The position numbers were made by a program, and so were the translations under genes. From assembly GCA_024704765.1 (NCBI GenBank), contig JAKMXF010000333.1, positions 186,001 through 250,000 of the forward strand: a stretch of 64,000 nucleotides of DNA, in the 5' to 3' direction. Shown in pieces: positions 16,001 to 31,000 of the stretch. The stretch's first letter is position 1, and each line of letters begins with the position of its first letter. Under the pieces are notes generated by a model, which saw nothing but the letters and a program-made list of their open reading frames with translations, was not told the origin of the DNA and ran no database searches. Source of the stretch: Oopsacas minuta (lineage: Eukaryota > Porifera > Hexactinellida > Lyssacinosida > Leucopsacidae).

Positions 16001-19000
16001 TTCTATTGATTCGTACACCTTGATCGGTGGAGGTATTGTTACCGATGTTAACGACGTTTTTGTTGAGTTTACTCTCTCAAGAGAAGATCTAGATCAAATC
16101 AAAATCAGAACTAACCTCATTACCAGTATTTCAAATGCTTATTTGCGACTTGATATTGCATCTGTCTATGATGTGCATGGTAACCCGAATGACGCTATTC
16201 CAGATGATTCACCTAGCCCAGCCACTGAAGTTCTTGAAGATACTACTAGTCCTGTTTTAGAAGACTTCTCTCTGGATCTAAACAACAGTGAACTCATCCT
16301 CACATTCTCTGAAGCAATTAATGTTTCTTCTATCAATTTGGAAAATTTCATCATTCAAGATAAGGGACAATCTGTCCAGCTTACTTTAATTCAGCTCACT
16401 GCACCAAGACTACAACCTACGGTAGATGCGAGGATCGTTCCTATTTCCCTTAGCAGCACTGATACTAATCGTTTGAAGTCTAACTCTGATATTGCTACAA
16501 TGGCAAACAATACCTTTATTTCTATACTTCCTGATGCAGCTCGAGATATGTCTGGCAACTTTCTTGAACCTATTAGTGGATTTGAGGAAATGGTTGTTAA
16601 TGTATTTACTCCAGATTCTAAATCCCCATTAATTGTCAATTTCGAATTTGATATTAATTCCGGTATCCTACGCATAACCTTTGACGAAGTGGTCCAATTG
16701 TCTACTTTAAATATTGCAAAGTTCTCCCTTGACAATCGTCCATTAACCGATGCATCTGTGGTTCTCAATGGAACAGTAGCTAGTGCTAATAATATCTATG
16801 TGGACCTATTCCTGTCCTCTGAAACTCTTGATGACGTCAAATCTAACACTCAACTGTGTACTCCTCCTTTATTCTTTTGTACTCTGTATTTCCAAGAGAA
16901 TGCTGTTTATGATTATACTAACAATTCACTTCTATCAGGCTTCCAACTAATATCTGATTCTGATCTCACTCTTGATACCGAGGGGCCGATCCTAATTGAA
17001 TTTTATATATCTACTGACGAATTTAATGTTGGAACAGCTGACCACTACACTTTAACCTTACTATTTGATGAAGTGATTGATCCCAGCACTCTTGACATCA
17101 CCAAGGTTGTTATTCAGAGCAACTTTAGTGGTAATTTATCCTATGCTTTCAGTTATTCAAGCACAGTCCTAGCAAGTATATTTACTACTACAGTTCCTAT
17201 TTCCCTTAGTTCTGATGACATACAACAGATAATCGCTAGGGATCCGATAGGAAATACGATATCTACTACCTACATTAACCTGGTTACAAATGCTACGGCG
17301 GATACATCTGGGAATCTTAATTTGGATACAACTATCCTGGTTACTAGACACACAGCAGATTTTATTCAGCCCGAGCTTATTAGCTTTACAATTGACATGA
17401 ATACTCCACTTATTATTCTAAAATTTAGTGAGAGGATAAATTCCTCTACTGCTCAAATATCTTTGTTAACTCTCCTTGATTCCCCTTCCTCAACTAATAC
17501 GTTTTCACTTCTCAATAGCTCTATTCAAAACGGAGATGTGGTTATTCAGATCAGTAATTTGGATCTCGTTCAGATTAGGAGACTTGCACCTCTCTTTTCT
17601 TCCCAATTCACTACATTTATTAATCTGGAGACGGGATTCGTTTTAGATCACAATGGTATTATATCAAAGCCAGTAACTAATCGCTTGGTAGACATTTATG
17701 TTATTGATGTAACCTCCCCAGAATTGATCCGATTTGACTTTCTATTTAACGAGACTAATGCTAGGCTTTATTTGGTATTTTCTGAACCAATAAACCTCAC
17801 ATCTCTTGACCTACAAGCCTTTTCTTTTCAACATTCCAGTAATGATGATTCCCTCTCTTATTCTCTGACTTCTACGTACGCTACTCCTGGAATTGATACC
17901 AGTATTCAAATTACACTCTCTGAGATAGATACACAGAATATACAGAGCATTTCTAACCTTGCTACCAATGAGAACAATACTTTTGCATCTGTGAATGGAA
18001 ACCTTGCACTAGATATTGATGGTAATCTTTTCCAGCCTATTTTTAACTTTGATGCATTACAAGTAAATATCTTCGGAGTCGATTTAGAGAGACCCACTCT
18101 TCGGAGCTTTGATATCGATTTGAATTCAAATATCCTTACTCTCTATTTTGACGAAACTATGTCAGTATCAAGTCTCAACATAACACAGTTGTACTTACAA
18201 GATTCTGTATCTACAATAAACAGAATATCACTACAAGATAGTTTTTCTGCTAGTCTTGACAGTGCCGTCATCCTCATTTCACTCACTTCGAACGATTTTA
18301 ATCGTCTAACAAGTGTTCCCATATGCAGAACTAAGTCAACTTGTTACATTTCTTTTACTGCTGATATGATTACTGATAGTTCTGCACTACAGATTCAACC
18401 TGTAATTGATGGCGCAGCTGTTAACGTTGATATGTATACACCCGATACTATCCCCCCGTTCCTCCTAGAATTCGTTGAGTTTAATCTCGCTTCTGGTTAT
18501 CTTGTTCTTGAAATCTCAGAAACAATTAATGCTAGTTCTGTTGATCCAATATATCTGACTCTACAAACTCTCTTCACTGATCCTCTCCAATTCTATACAC
18601 TCACCGGTGGCAATGTTTCAACTACTAACGGTACACAGTTACTGGTACGTATGAACACTGCTGATCTCCTCGCCTTGCAAAGGAATGAACATATATGTAC
18701 ACAACGTGGAAACTGTTACGTATCTCTTGCTAGCTCATTTTTGAGGGACATTTTTGGCAATTCTATCTCACAGGTTGAGTCTGATCCTCCTGGATTTATT
18801 GTTACTAAATATGTAGAAGATAAAGAGAATGCGTCATTGATATATTTTGACCTTGATCTTAATTTAGGCCAACTGTCGCTATTCTTTGACGAACCAGTTA
18901 ACCCACTCACTTTGATGACGTCAGCAATTGCTCTTCAATCTAGTCAAACTTTAACTGAATCTATTCTTTATTACAGACTAACTGGTGGAAGAACAGACAG

Positions 19001-22000
19001 TCCAATAAGTTCAAATATTTTGATACAACTAACTCTATTGGATATTAATGGGATTAAGGCTCTAGACATCGCTACTATTAAAAATGATACCTATATCCTC
19101 TTAGATAGTATTGTGATTCAAGATATGGCAGTAATACCGAACAGTGTTAATAGGATAGCGGATGGAGGAGCTATTCGCGTATCTAGCTACATTCCTGATA
19201 CCATTAGGCCAGAATTAATTGACTACCAACTAGATCTTAATCTTGATAGTTTGTCACTTACTTTCGATGAACCTGTGCGTCCATCCACTCTTAACGTCTC
19301 TCGTATCTCCTTACTAGTTGGTATTACTAATCACACATTACTTGGAGGGGAATTGAGTAATAATAGCAGAAGTGCAGGAATACAAATTGTTATTGTTGAA
19401 CTCGTGGCTCAAGATATTTCTGCTATTAAATTGGCTGACTCTACCCCTAATACGGTACAGCTGAGCATTTATACCAATGCTATTCTTGATATGGCCTATG
19501 TACCCAATGCAGCTCGCTTTGCATTTACTACATCCGTGCTCTCAGAGGATATTTCTCCTGCTATACTCACGTCATTTTCTTTGGATATGAATGCATCGAG
19601 TATCATTCTGACATTCTCCGATGTTATTGATGCTAGTTCTGGAGATATACGATTTATTCGCCTCCAAGATTCTACAGGGAGCAAATTCTATAATCTGGAA
19701 GATTCAATAATTGTCCCTATTGATAGCCACATTATTTCTATTGATCTCTCTCCTAATGATTTCTACAATGTTAATCTGATTTTCGGGTTAGCCATGGATA
19801 TTAACAATAGCTATCTAACTATGAAAGCTAAATCATTTAACGACTATGCTGGTAGAGATATCATTGCAATCACTGAAGATAATATTATCCAAGCTTCTAC
19901 TTTCATTTCGGACTCTGTTACTCCCAAGCTGGTTAGTTTCTCTCTCGATCTTAACAAAGAGTTGCTCAACCTTACATTTACTGAAGCTCTTAATGTTAGC
20001 ACTATAGACATAAGCCAGGTTAGACTCCAGTCGGATAATGTCAGTTCAATTGCTGTAGATCTAACTAAAGGAAGTTTAACCACAAATACCAATGGAATGA
20101 TAATTGTAATTCAGTTAACCAGAAATGATATTGATAATCTTAAAACTAATGCTACTCTCGCTACCTCTGAGAATGATACATATATATATTTACCTCAAGG
20201 CTTTGGGTTAGACTTTGCTCTCAATGAGCTCCCTTCAACTCTTCAACAGGTTGACATGATCTTTAGAGATACAATTCCACCTGTATTATTGAGATTCGGA
20301 GCTGATTTTGATTCGGGAGATATTACCTTTACCTTTTCAGAACCTATTGATACACAGACTTTCAATTCTCGGGCTATAACAATCCAATCTCTTTCTAATT
20401 CTTCGCTTATTAGTATTACCCTTTCTGGCGGTAACTTCACCTTAATTGCTAATAACATTGTAGAATTAAGTTTTGAGCTCACAGATTTGCTTAGGATTCA
20501 ACTATCTACAGATTTAGCTTCATCTCGAGAGACAACTTATGTTAGCTTCAACTCATCGTTTATCTCAGATATTATTGGAAATTCTATTATACCTATACTA
20601 GCTACTTCTGCTCAATTAGTGACCTACTTTACTTCCGATACCACACCTCCCCAGTTAATTTACTTCTCACTTAACATGGATAGTAGAATACTAACTCTTG
20701 TATTTAACGAAATAGTGAATAGTGAAACTGTAGTTTCTTCTCGTATTACTATATCTGATAGTTTATCTCCTCTACAAACTGTTACACTCACCAATGCTAC
20801 TTATATTTCTCCCAATAACCTTTCAATTGACCTTGAACTCTCTGATAGTGATTTCAACATAATCACTTCTCTCAACCAAATCGCCATCTCAAGAGAAACC
20901 ACATTCCTAAGCATATCATTTGATGCTATTCGGGATATGAGTAATAATGCTATCTTGTCAATTCCTTTCTCTTCTGCACTACAGGTTTTCATGTTTATAC
21001 CCGATGCTACAAGCCCTATATTAAGGAACTTCTCCATCTCACTCAATGATTTATCTATAATATTAACATTCTCAGAAACGGTTGACTCATCTGCTCTAAC
21101 TCCCTCACTTATCACTCTATTTAGTAGTGTTAACATACTAAATGCAACTTCCTTCATTCTCACTTCGAATACAACATATGACTTCTCTTTATCCACTGAA
21201 GTTGAGTTGATTCTTTCTAATCAAGATGGAAATACTATCAAAAACATCCGAAATCTTGCGACAAATGTCAGCAACACTTTCATTTCTATTGCATCAGGTG
21301 CTATCAATGATACCTTTTCTAATCCTCTCTTGAGCTTATCTACCCCTCTACCACCATATTTATTCACTCCTGATACGACTATGCCCGCTTTAACAAGTGC
21401 AACTCTAGATATGAATTCAGGAATACTAATCTTGCTTTTCAGTGAAACTATTAATGGAAACTCTCTCAATTCCAGTTACATTACTCTCACAATTGACAAT
21501 ACGACAGTTTCACCGAATTATACGCTGCAAACGTCTTCCAATTCTCAATTTAATAGTGATAGAGTTGAGGTATATATCAGCGATTTAGACCTGAATTTCA
21601 TAAAGTCAATAGATCTTTTAGCAATGAGTTCAGAATCATCACGAATACATCTTGCAGCTGGTGCAGTTCGTGACATGGCCGGAAATTATAATGGCATTCA
21701 AATGACTACTCAATCTTTGTTTATTTCTGATATCACATCTCCTTCTATCCTCAACTTTACTCTTGATATGAATGTAGGTGTACTCAATGTAACCTTCTCT
21801 GAAACCATTGAATCTCTTAGTGTTAATCTGCCCTCACTTACACTCCTGAATCTGTTATCTCCTGGCTCGCTATTCTCTCTAACCAGTGGAAATTTCTATA
21901 TTTATCAATTTAGATATATGACTATTCTCTTGAATTCTTCGGATTTGAATTCTATCAAGCTCAACCGTCAGTTAGCATATAACATAGAATCTACCTATAT

Positions 22001-25000
22001 TTCTATTCGTGATTCTTTTGCAACAGATAAATTCTCTAATGCTGTCACTGAAATATTAACAACTACACCAGTCCTTGCTGCTGATTTCGTCCCCGATCAA
22101 ACACGTCCTACTTTAACAAACTTTACCATGGATGCCTCCTTTGGGTTAATAATACTTTCGTTTGATGAAGTTGTCAATATTATTGGAACCTTTAACTTAT
22201 CAGACATAATTCTACATGATGACGCTACCGACCCTACGGTAATGCATCGATTGATCAACAGTAGTGCCCCTCTCCTTAACTCTGACACGCTAATTGTAAC
22301 TCTAGGTGTTTTTGATAGTAATCAAATCTCTATCAATCGGATATGTCTCACGTCATCAAATTGCTTCATTTCATTTTCTAGCCTTCTATTGCAAGATATG
22401 AATAACAATAGTGTTGTAGGTCTCACTGCACCTGAAGGTTTTACTGTTTTTATAAATGACACTCTTATGCCCACGTTATCTCAATTCATTGATATCAATC
22501 TCAACACTGGCCTAGCTGTTCTAAGTTTCTCAGAAACAATAGATATTACATCATTTAATATTTCAGCAATTACGTTTTCAGCTGGATTTTCTCCATCTTC
22601 TTCTCGAGTAACTCTAACTAGTGGGGATATTCTATCTAATAATAGTAATATTGTTACTATCTTGCTAAGTAAATTCGATTTGGGTGAGATTAAACGGACT
22701 CCAATCTTGTGTACCGTCCGAGAACTATGTGCTATTCTGTTTTTACCGAACTTTGTCAGAGATCTTAATGAAAATGAATTTTCAGACCCAATAAACCCCG
22801 CTATTTCAAGTATTCCTCTTGTATTTTATGAAGATAATCTTCCTCCAGTGTTATTGTATTTCGATCTTGATATGAATACAGGCTTGTTACTACTTGAATT
22901 TAATGAACCCATTTTCGGACTGACTCTCAGCTCTAATCTTGTTACTTTTCAGGACGATGTAACTAGTTCAATATCATTTGATCTTACTGGAGTTGTTTCT
23001 GGTATTACAAGCACAAACCAGTTTAACATAAGTTTTCTGATATCTTCTAGTGATCTTATTGCTTTAAAATCCATCCCAGGCTTGTTAACTTCTATTAATG
23101 ATACATTTATTACGTTTGATGCAGATCTTATTTCTGATGCTACACTGAATAGCATTGAGCCTCTCTTGGATGGTGATGCAATACAAGTTCGAAATTTTCT
23201 GCCTGATACTTCTCCACCCCAACTTTTCAGTTTTCCAACATTTGATCTTAATTCAGGCTTTATGGTGATATTGTTTGATGAACCAGTTAATCCCTTCTCT
23301 TCGAATTCTTCCTTGTTTGTGTTAGAAAACTCAGATGGAAGCATTAATTACACATTTGAAGCTCTAACGGCTTCATTTGCATTTGACAACTCTTCTGTTC
23401 GGTTTGATTTGTCTCTTCAGGATATTAAACAGATCAAATTAATATCTGGATTAGGTGACCAAAGAGCCAACGCTGTTATCAAAGTATTGCCAGCTGCTAT
23501 TAGAGATGTATCTGGAACCCTTTTAGCAGTTACGAATCAAGTCGGAGTTATAACATTTGAGCCTGATGTCTCTAATCCAGAATTATTATATTTCGATCTG
23601 GATATGGATGAAGGAACTTTCTTACTAGAATTCAATGATATCATTGACAGTGCAACTGCCATGCTTCCTCAAATTACCTTTCAATCTTCTCTCCTCGTTC
23701 CTACTGAATATACCCTGACTGGAGGTATGGTTACCAGTGGCTCTGACTACAATTTTACTGCTTCACTCTCTTTTTATGATCTCAACCAGATTAAGCGATT
23801 ACAGAACTTATCCACAAATAAGGATAATACTTATATCTCTGTGACAGGAATTCTTTTGCAGGACATCGATGGTAGAAATATTCTTCCTAGAACCACTCAA
23901 GTGAGACAATTCATCGTAGATTCAACACCGCCTAGGATAGTCAACTTTACCATTGATGTTAATGCTGGAGAAATTGTTTTTCAATTTTCTGAGCAAGTTA
24001 ATATCTCTACTCTTCTTGTCAATGAACTAACATTACAGAGTTCTGTTAACAGATCTCAGTCAGAAGAGTATCTTACTCTAACGTCTGGTAACTCAACTGG
24101 TATGACAGCCTCTGATTCTGATCACATCGTTTCCATAACTTTATCTGATTCAGACCTAAACTTTCTCAAGAATCTAACATTATTATGGAATACTACAAAC
24201 AACACATATTTATCACTGACTAGTTTATTCATCATGGATATGATTGGTATAAATATTGAGCCTATTCTTCCTCAATATGCGCTTCAGGTCTCTACAATAT
24301 CTATTGATACCACTCAACCGCAACTAACCTTGTTCAATTTCGATCTTGATTCTGGGGTTCTTGAATTAGCTTTTGATGAGACCATTGCAGTTCAAACCCT
24401 TACGACTAGTCTTATTGCTCTTTCTAACACTACCTCTGGACCACCATTTTTCTATTTCACCTCTGACACTAAGCTAATAACCAATACCCTTAGTACTGTT
24501 GCTCTTCAAGTTGGTAATAACGACCTGAATATGATAAAAGAACTTGGGAATTTGTGTAAGATGAATACCACAACTTTCCTCAAGGTGTTTATGGCTGTAA
24601 TTGAAGATACTAATAGAAACCCTGCTTTAGAATCTTCCTTTCTCCCAGTAAATATATATTTTCCAGATATTTCTCCTCCTATTCTGATTAGCTTTTCTCT
24701 GGATCTAAATTTAGACCTAATATACTTAACTTTCTCAGAAACAGTAAGAGGAGACCTTATTAATTCGTCCTACTTCTCTATTGCACTTGTTGATCCTTCA
24801 AGTCTCAATGCTACTTCATTTATTTCTCCTGGAAGTGCTCTTATTCTAGATGGAGTTATCATTATATTAAATGGTCTGAAGGATATATTGGATGTATTAA
24901 TAGATCTTATTGAAAAGCTGCGTTCTCTATTCCCAACACATAATGAATATCCAAATGTGAACATATTTGATTTATTCCTCACTGGTTTACGTATTATAGC

Positions 25001-28000
25001 ATTTTCAAATGCTACTTCTGACCATTTTTCTAATCCCCTTATTGCTATTCCTATTACAAATTCCCTCGAGGTAACGCTTGTTAATTTTGATGTCATAAGA
25101 CCCTCTCTATCTTCGTTTGACTTGGATCTGAATCAAGGTTTGATATCTTTTTATTTTGATGATATCATGAACATCGATACTCTTGAGATTAGATCGGTTA
25201 AACTTGTTTCTCCATCTACAAGTGAAGTCATCTTAACTTCTGGTACAGTAATTACTGCGACTACTAGAAATATTCAAGTCTTAATGAATAGGGCAGATCT
25301 AAATCTTGTAAAAGATGATCGCACTCTAGCTACCAACGAGACCAATTCATTCATATCATTTCCTGATACTTTTATACGAGATTTATTCGGAAACTCTATT
25401 AATTCAGAATCTCTTTCTGACCTTATTGGGGTTTACATACCTGACACTACAGGTCCTCGGTTTGTCTCGTACACCTTCCAAATGCCAATTTCTAGCAGTG
25501 GTCATCGAATACTTCCACTCTATATTATCCTTACATTCGATGAAGTTATTGAAATATCTACCTTTGATGTATCAAAAATTTCCTTTTATGACAGAAATGA
25601 CTCTAGCTCTAACCTATCTATTGCTCTGAACACCAGCATGGCAACATTAATCTCTCCAATCCAAGTACGAATCAATATATCTAGGAACGATATTGCTGAA
25701 TTTGTTCTTGCATCTCCAATTGGTTTGAATGAGGAGACCACCTATCTATCTCCCATGATTAATTTAGTACAAGATTCATCTAATAATGATTTCATTTCTC
25801 TTCTGCCATACCCTATCCTATCTACCTTCTACACAGCTGATTTGAACCGACCTACTTTAACAAGATTTGACTTAGATATGAACAGCGCTAAACTCACACT
25901 TACTTTCTCAGAGGATGTTGACCCGTCCACTCTCAACCCAAGCTCTATTACTGTCTTCGGAAATCGGAATGGATCTTCTAGTTCCATCACTCTAGACAGT
26001 CTAACTATATTTACTCTAACCGATAACCTAGCAATATTCACTCTAGAATCTAATGATTTCATACAACTACAGTTGATGAATGAAATTGCCTTATCCTCTG
26101 ATTCAACATTCCTTTCAATTCTTTCGTCACTAGTTCAGGATTATGCTGAAAACTCTGTTGTGGCTATACCTCCTAATTCAGTCCGACAAGTATCTACCTT
26201 TACTCCTGACTATACCAGACCTAGCCTTGAATCATATTCTTTGTTCTTATCTGAAAGTTATCTCCTCCTTTCCTTTTCTGAGCCAATAAATCTCACATCT
26301 TTTGACCCCCACTATCTACAATTCCAGAATGATAACTCAAATCCTACCTCCTCCTATACAATTACAGGAGGGACCTACTCCAGTCCTAACGGCATAATTG
26401 TCATATTGAATGTAACCTCAACAGATCTCAATTCCATCAAATCATTTCCATTCCTTCTCATCAACAAACAAACGACATTTTTATCAATATCATCTGATTT
26501 GATCCTAGACAACAGTGGGAATCCTGTTGAACCTATTCTTATTAATAATGCTTTACAAGTGACATCAATAATTGCAGACATTATTCCACCGTCCTTACTG
26601 AACTTCACCCTAGATCTTAACACAGCTAATCTCCTCTTACTTACCTTTAGCGAATTTATTAACATATCATCATTTGATATCACTCAGATATCTCTACAGT
26701 CAGCTATTTCTAGTAACATTACTGTACAACTTACAACACCTGCTAACCTAGAGTTGAACTCATTTTTACTGACTATAGTTGTTAATCTTGGAGATATTAA
26801 TAACCTGCGTTTACAACCAGTTTGTAACAACAGATCAGATTGTTTTATGATATATACCAATGAGACTGTCTTAGATTCATCTGGTCTCAATATTATTGGG
26901 AGAAGAAATGGAGATGCTCTACAGGCTTACCAAGTAATTCAAGATATCTCTTCTCCATCTCTAACCACGTTTGATACGCTTGATCTATTGAATGGTGTCA
27001 TCAAGCTTATCTTTTCTGAGCCCGTAGACATCTATTCCATTAATTTGACTGTTATTACTCTCCAATCATTTTTTGAAAATCCCCTTTCATCTTACAGATT
27101 AACAGGGGGAAATTCAAGTATAACTCCAGATGAGTTGAACGTATCAATTTCTCTCAATAATGACGATCATATAGCAATAAAAAATGCTGACGAACTCTGT
27201 AGAACTCGTGGTTCATGTTATATCTCTGTTCCATCACATTTCATTACAGATGTATTTGGAAATGTATTGATATCGATTCGCTCTGGACCACCCGGACTGA
27301 TAGTTCAATCTCTCATTCAAGACACACTCTCACCAATTTTGACAAGATTTGACTTGGATCTTACTCTTGAAATTCTAACATTATATTTTAATGAACCTGT
27401 TGATGTTTCTTCACTCAACACATCTGCGCTCTCTCTGCAACTACGATCAGTTTCTAGCGTTTCTTATACACTAATTGGAGGTAATTCAGATTCTACAGAC
27501 TCTCCATCGCTGATCATTAATTTACTGCGACAGGATCTTAATAATCTCGCAAGAAGTGATATTGCTGATGATAGCAATTCCACATATCTATCATGCACGG
27601 CTGACTTGATCAAGGATAAAGCTTTTGTCCAGAACAATGTTGTTGTTATTGCGATTGACGATGCCCTTCAAGTGACCATCTTCAATTCAGATTTCGTCCC
27701 TCCTGTTCTTACTGAATTTCACCTTGACCTTTCTCTTGATGCCTTAAGCTTCACATTTATTGAACCAGTTCAGTCAACTAACCTAAATTCCTCGCTCATT
27801 ACTATCCATTCTAACGCAACTAGGCCCTATTTTGAGCATGTAGTTATTTCTGGTGCAGTTTTATCTCAGGATGGATCTGAAATTGTTGATATTTTACTAA
27901 GCAACGCTGATATGCAATCTTTGAAGTTGAATAATCAGCTTTCTACGAATATTTATAATACATATGTATCAATTGGCTATGGCTTAGTTCCCGATTTATA

Positions 28001-31000
28001 TGACAATTTTAATTTGGTACAGACCTCTCTAATGGCCTCTGAAGTTATTATTGACAATCTAAGAGCTTCACTTCTCTCATTTGTTTTGGATCTTAACTCT
28101 TCACAACTAATTTTAACTTTTACTGACGTTGTTCGCACGACTACTCCTCTTTACCCCCCTGCTATACGCATTCAGTCTGCCACCACTGCTATTGCTGGAG
28201 TTACTACTACTCTCAGCCCTGATAGCTTTACGTTAAGCAACAACTCACATTATCTAACTATTAAACTTGACCCGCTTGATGCTAATAACATCAACTCGAA
28301 TCCTGATCTTGCTAACTCTATAAATGACACTTTCTTAATTGTAAGAGCTGATTTAATTAACGACTACAGGGGAGTTGATATTATCGCTATAACTGATGGC
28401 AATGGACTACAAGCTTCATCATTTATTCCTGATCAAATTATTCCATCACTCCTCCGATTTAGCCTAGACATGGATAAAGGTCTGTTAAATCTGACATTTA
28501 GTGATACTGTGGATCTAGATTCACTTAATTTTACCGGGATTATCATCTATGATAATTTGAATATGACAAGTGTTGCATTGTCTGCCTCTTCCGCAATTTC
28601 ATTCGACAAAACATTTGGTGTCATAATATTCATCAATAATAATGATCTTAACTTACTGAAAGAGAATTTTCTCCTGGCAACCAATGAGTTCAATACATTT
28701 ATAGCGATGCAAATGGCTACTATTAAGGATTTTGCTAATAATTATGCTACTGAAGTTGAATTTACTTCCAGATTTCAGGTTGATTTATTTATACCTGATA
28801 TTACATCACCTCAAATCACATCTGATTCTATAATCAATTTACTGTCTAATGTCATCGATCTCCGCTTTACTGAGACTGTTAACCTTTTGTCAATTGATCC
28901 ACTTTCCTTCACCATCCTCGGGGAGCCAAACTCATTTTTCAACTCTAGACAGCTATCTAATTCTTCCCTTATTTCCACTAGTAATAGCACTTTAATACAA
29001 ATCCAATTAGGACAGGATGATTTGGATGCTATTAAATTAGTATTGTACAATGTCTCTCAGCTTGACTCTGTTGCTTATGTTTCATTTACTTCAGCTGCAG
29101 CTAGTGATATGAATGGGAATTCTGTTCTAGCAATACTTCCCTCTCTGCGTGTTATTTTGATTCCAGATTCATTACCTCCAATTCTGAACACTTTCACAAT
29201 AGATCTTGAGACCCGGGCTTTGGTACTAACCTTCGACGAGCCAGTCATTGCGTCATCACTAAGGATTAATTTCATCTCTATTCTGTCAGAATTCAATGTC
29301 TTCAATCCTTCTGTAACCCTGCAAAATCCTACTGGTACAAGTAGTCAAAATGGAAATATTATTAGAATTGATTTGAGTTCTGATGATTTCAATTCCCTCA
29401 GCCTTCATGAGAATTTAGCTTCCAGTATTAACTCTACATTCGTTTCCTTTTTGAATGGAATGATAAAGGATGTTTTTGGTAACGACATACTCAGTAGTAC
29501 ACTTCAAGCAACACTCCACATCCCAGATTCTACAGGACCTATTCTGACTGATTTCGATATTGATCTGAACTCAGAAATGGTTACGTTATATTTCTCCGAA
29601 ATCGTTCTAGCCAACACAATTAATGTTAGTGGTATTGTGTTACAATCTGGAGTCAACGGATCCCTCCTCTCGTATCAGTTAACTGCTGGAAACTCTTCTA
29701 CACAAGCTTCTGATGTTATTTATATTAATTTAACCAGGACTGATTCAGACGAGATTAAATTCAACACTGGCCTTGCAACTAATGCATCTAATTCATTTAT
29801 CCGTATTTTACCTTACACCGTATTTGATACTAACTCGAATCCGAACCAAATTAATCAATTTGGAATCCCTGTATTGAACTTTGTTCCAGACACTAGCTCG
29901 CCTGCGCTTATCGGATTTTCTCTTGACACTAACGAGATGACATTTAACCTTACCTTTAGTGAAGCTGTGAATTTTGATACTCTTCAACTTAGCTCTCTTT
30001 CTCTCTCTCATTCAGCATCTACATTAGACGCCAGTAGATCAGTTGTTATATCTGGAAGCTACTCAACGCCTTACATAATAGTAGTAGTAGTTTGTTATTG
30101 TGACCTTTGTTATTGCAACGGTTACGTAGTCATTGCCTTCCGACTTACAACCTACCAAGCCAATATTGTTCGAAGTATTCCAGATTTAGCAAGATCCGAA
30201 AGCTCGTCTTTCATCTCTGTTCTTCCATCATTCATTAGCGACATGGCTGGTAACCCGATTATAGGTATTACTCACCCTTTCGCTCTGCAGGTATCTAATT
30301 ATGTTAGAGACACAACTCCTCCAACTATTCTAAGTTGGGGATTGGATTTAGATAGTGGGGATTTAATGATATCTTTCTCTGAATCAGTCAACATATCCTC
30401 TTACCTCGCTTCTCTTTTCTCTCTCTATAGTCAGGCTAATGATGTTTCTACAAGCTACCAATTGTCAGCTGCCGACACTCTCTCTGGCATGCATGAATTC
30501 ATTACTATATCTTTAAGCCTAGTTGATCTCAACAATATAAAGGCTCTTGAAGATTTGGCTAATTCTTCCCTCTCATCCTACTTCGTCGTATCAACTGGAG
30601 CTATCAGTGATCTTTTTGACAACCCTATCTTATCTTTGCTTCCACTAAATGCACTAATTATTTCTAATTTTACCGAAGACAAGACTAGCCCTGAGTTGGA
30701 TAGTTTTGGAATTAATCTTAATACTGGTATAATCAGATTATATTTCAGTGAGACGATAAAGCTGTCTACCGTAGACCCCACCAAGATTACTTTTCACAAC
30801 CGAAGTTCTGTAGACTTCTCTACATTTAATCTGACAATTGAATTTCCGAATATTATTGACTCCAGTAATGCTCCTTCAATATCTATTCAGCTTACCTCTA
30901 CTGATCTGAACTTAATTTATCTCAATAGACTCTGTAATTCGTTAAACGACTGTTTTATTAGTTTCCCTCAAACTCTGCTTAGAGATACGAATAACAACAC

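Larger units (their letters stand above)
9567..18080 (+). repeat. Super-repeat copy 2 (23 units, 8514 nt)
   Basis: Anchors, phases 1-23: 9603, 9960, 10323, 10689, 11052, 11427, 11805, 12177, 12528, 12891, 13260, 13632, 14016, 14394, 14787, 15153, 15525, 15906, 16275, 16650, 17010, 17394, 17742. It shares with copy 1 the C-x7-C spacing in phase 1, a phase-4 cysteine pair at identical unit positions, and the V-L-A-I-T-D-G form of the phase-5 tail. Phase 20 has its own extra cysteine pair and phase 21 an 8-residue hairpin extension. Phase 16 has two further cysteines near 15413 and 15462. Confidence 0.9.
18081..26576 (+). repeat. Super-repeat copy 3 (23 units, 8496 nt)
   Basis: Anchors, phases 1-23: 18117, 18483, 18855, 19233, 19584, 19947, 20304, 20673, 21039, 21408, 21765, 22131, 22497, 22869, 23244, 23601, 23955, 24342, 24702, 25125, 25479, 25875, 26244. 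The longest unit in the window (423 nt) is phase 19, anchored at 24702, where a helix-like insert replaces the D-L-N-x-I-K to N-T-F segment. Phase 21 has the longest first hairpin of all copies. Confidence 0.9.

Noticed and set aside
30081-30129. Possible 49-nt intron (GTAGTAG... to ...ACGTAG) at the copy 4 insert
   Set aside because: Removing it would shift the frame, since 49 is not a multiple of three, while the unsplived sequence is open and in register on both sides. Other GT starts in the run give 46, 43 or 40 nt, also not multiples of three.
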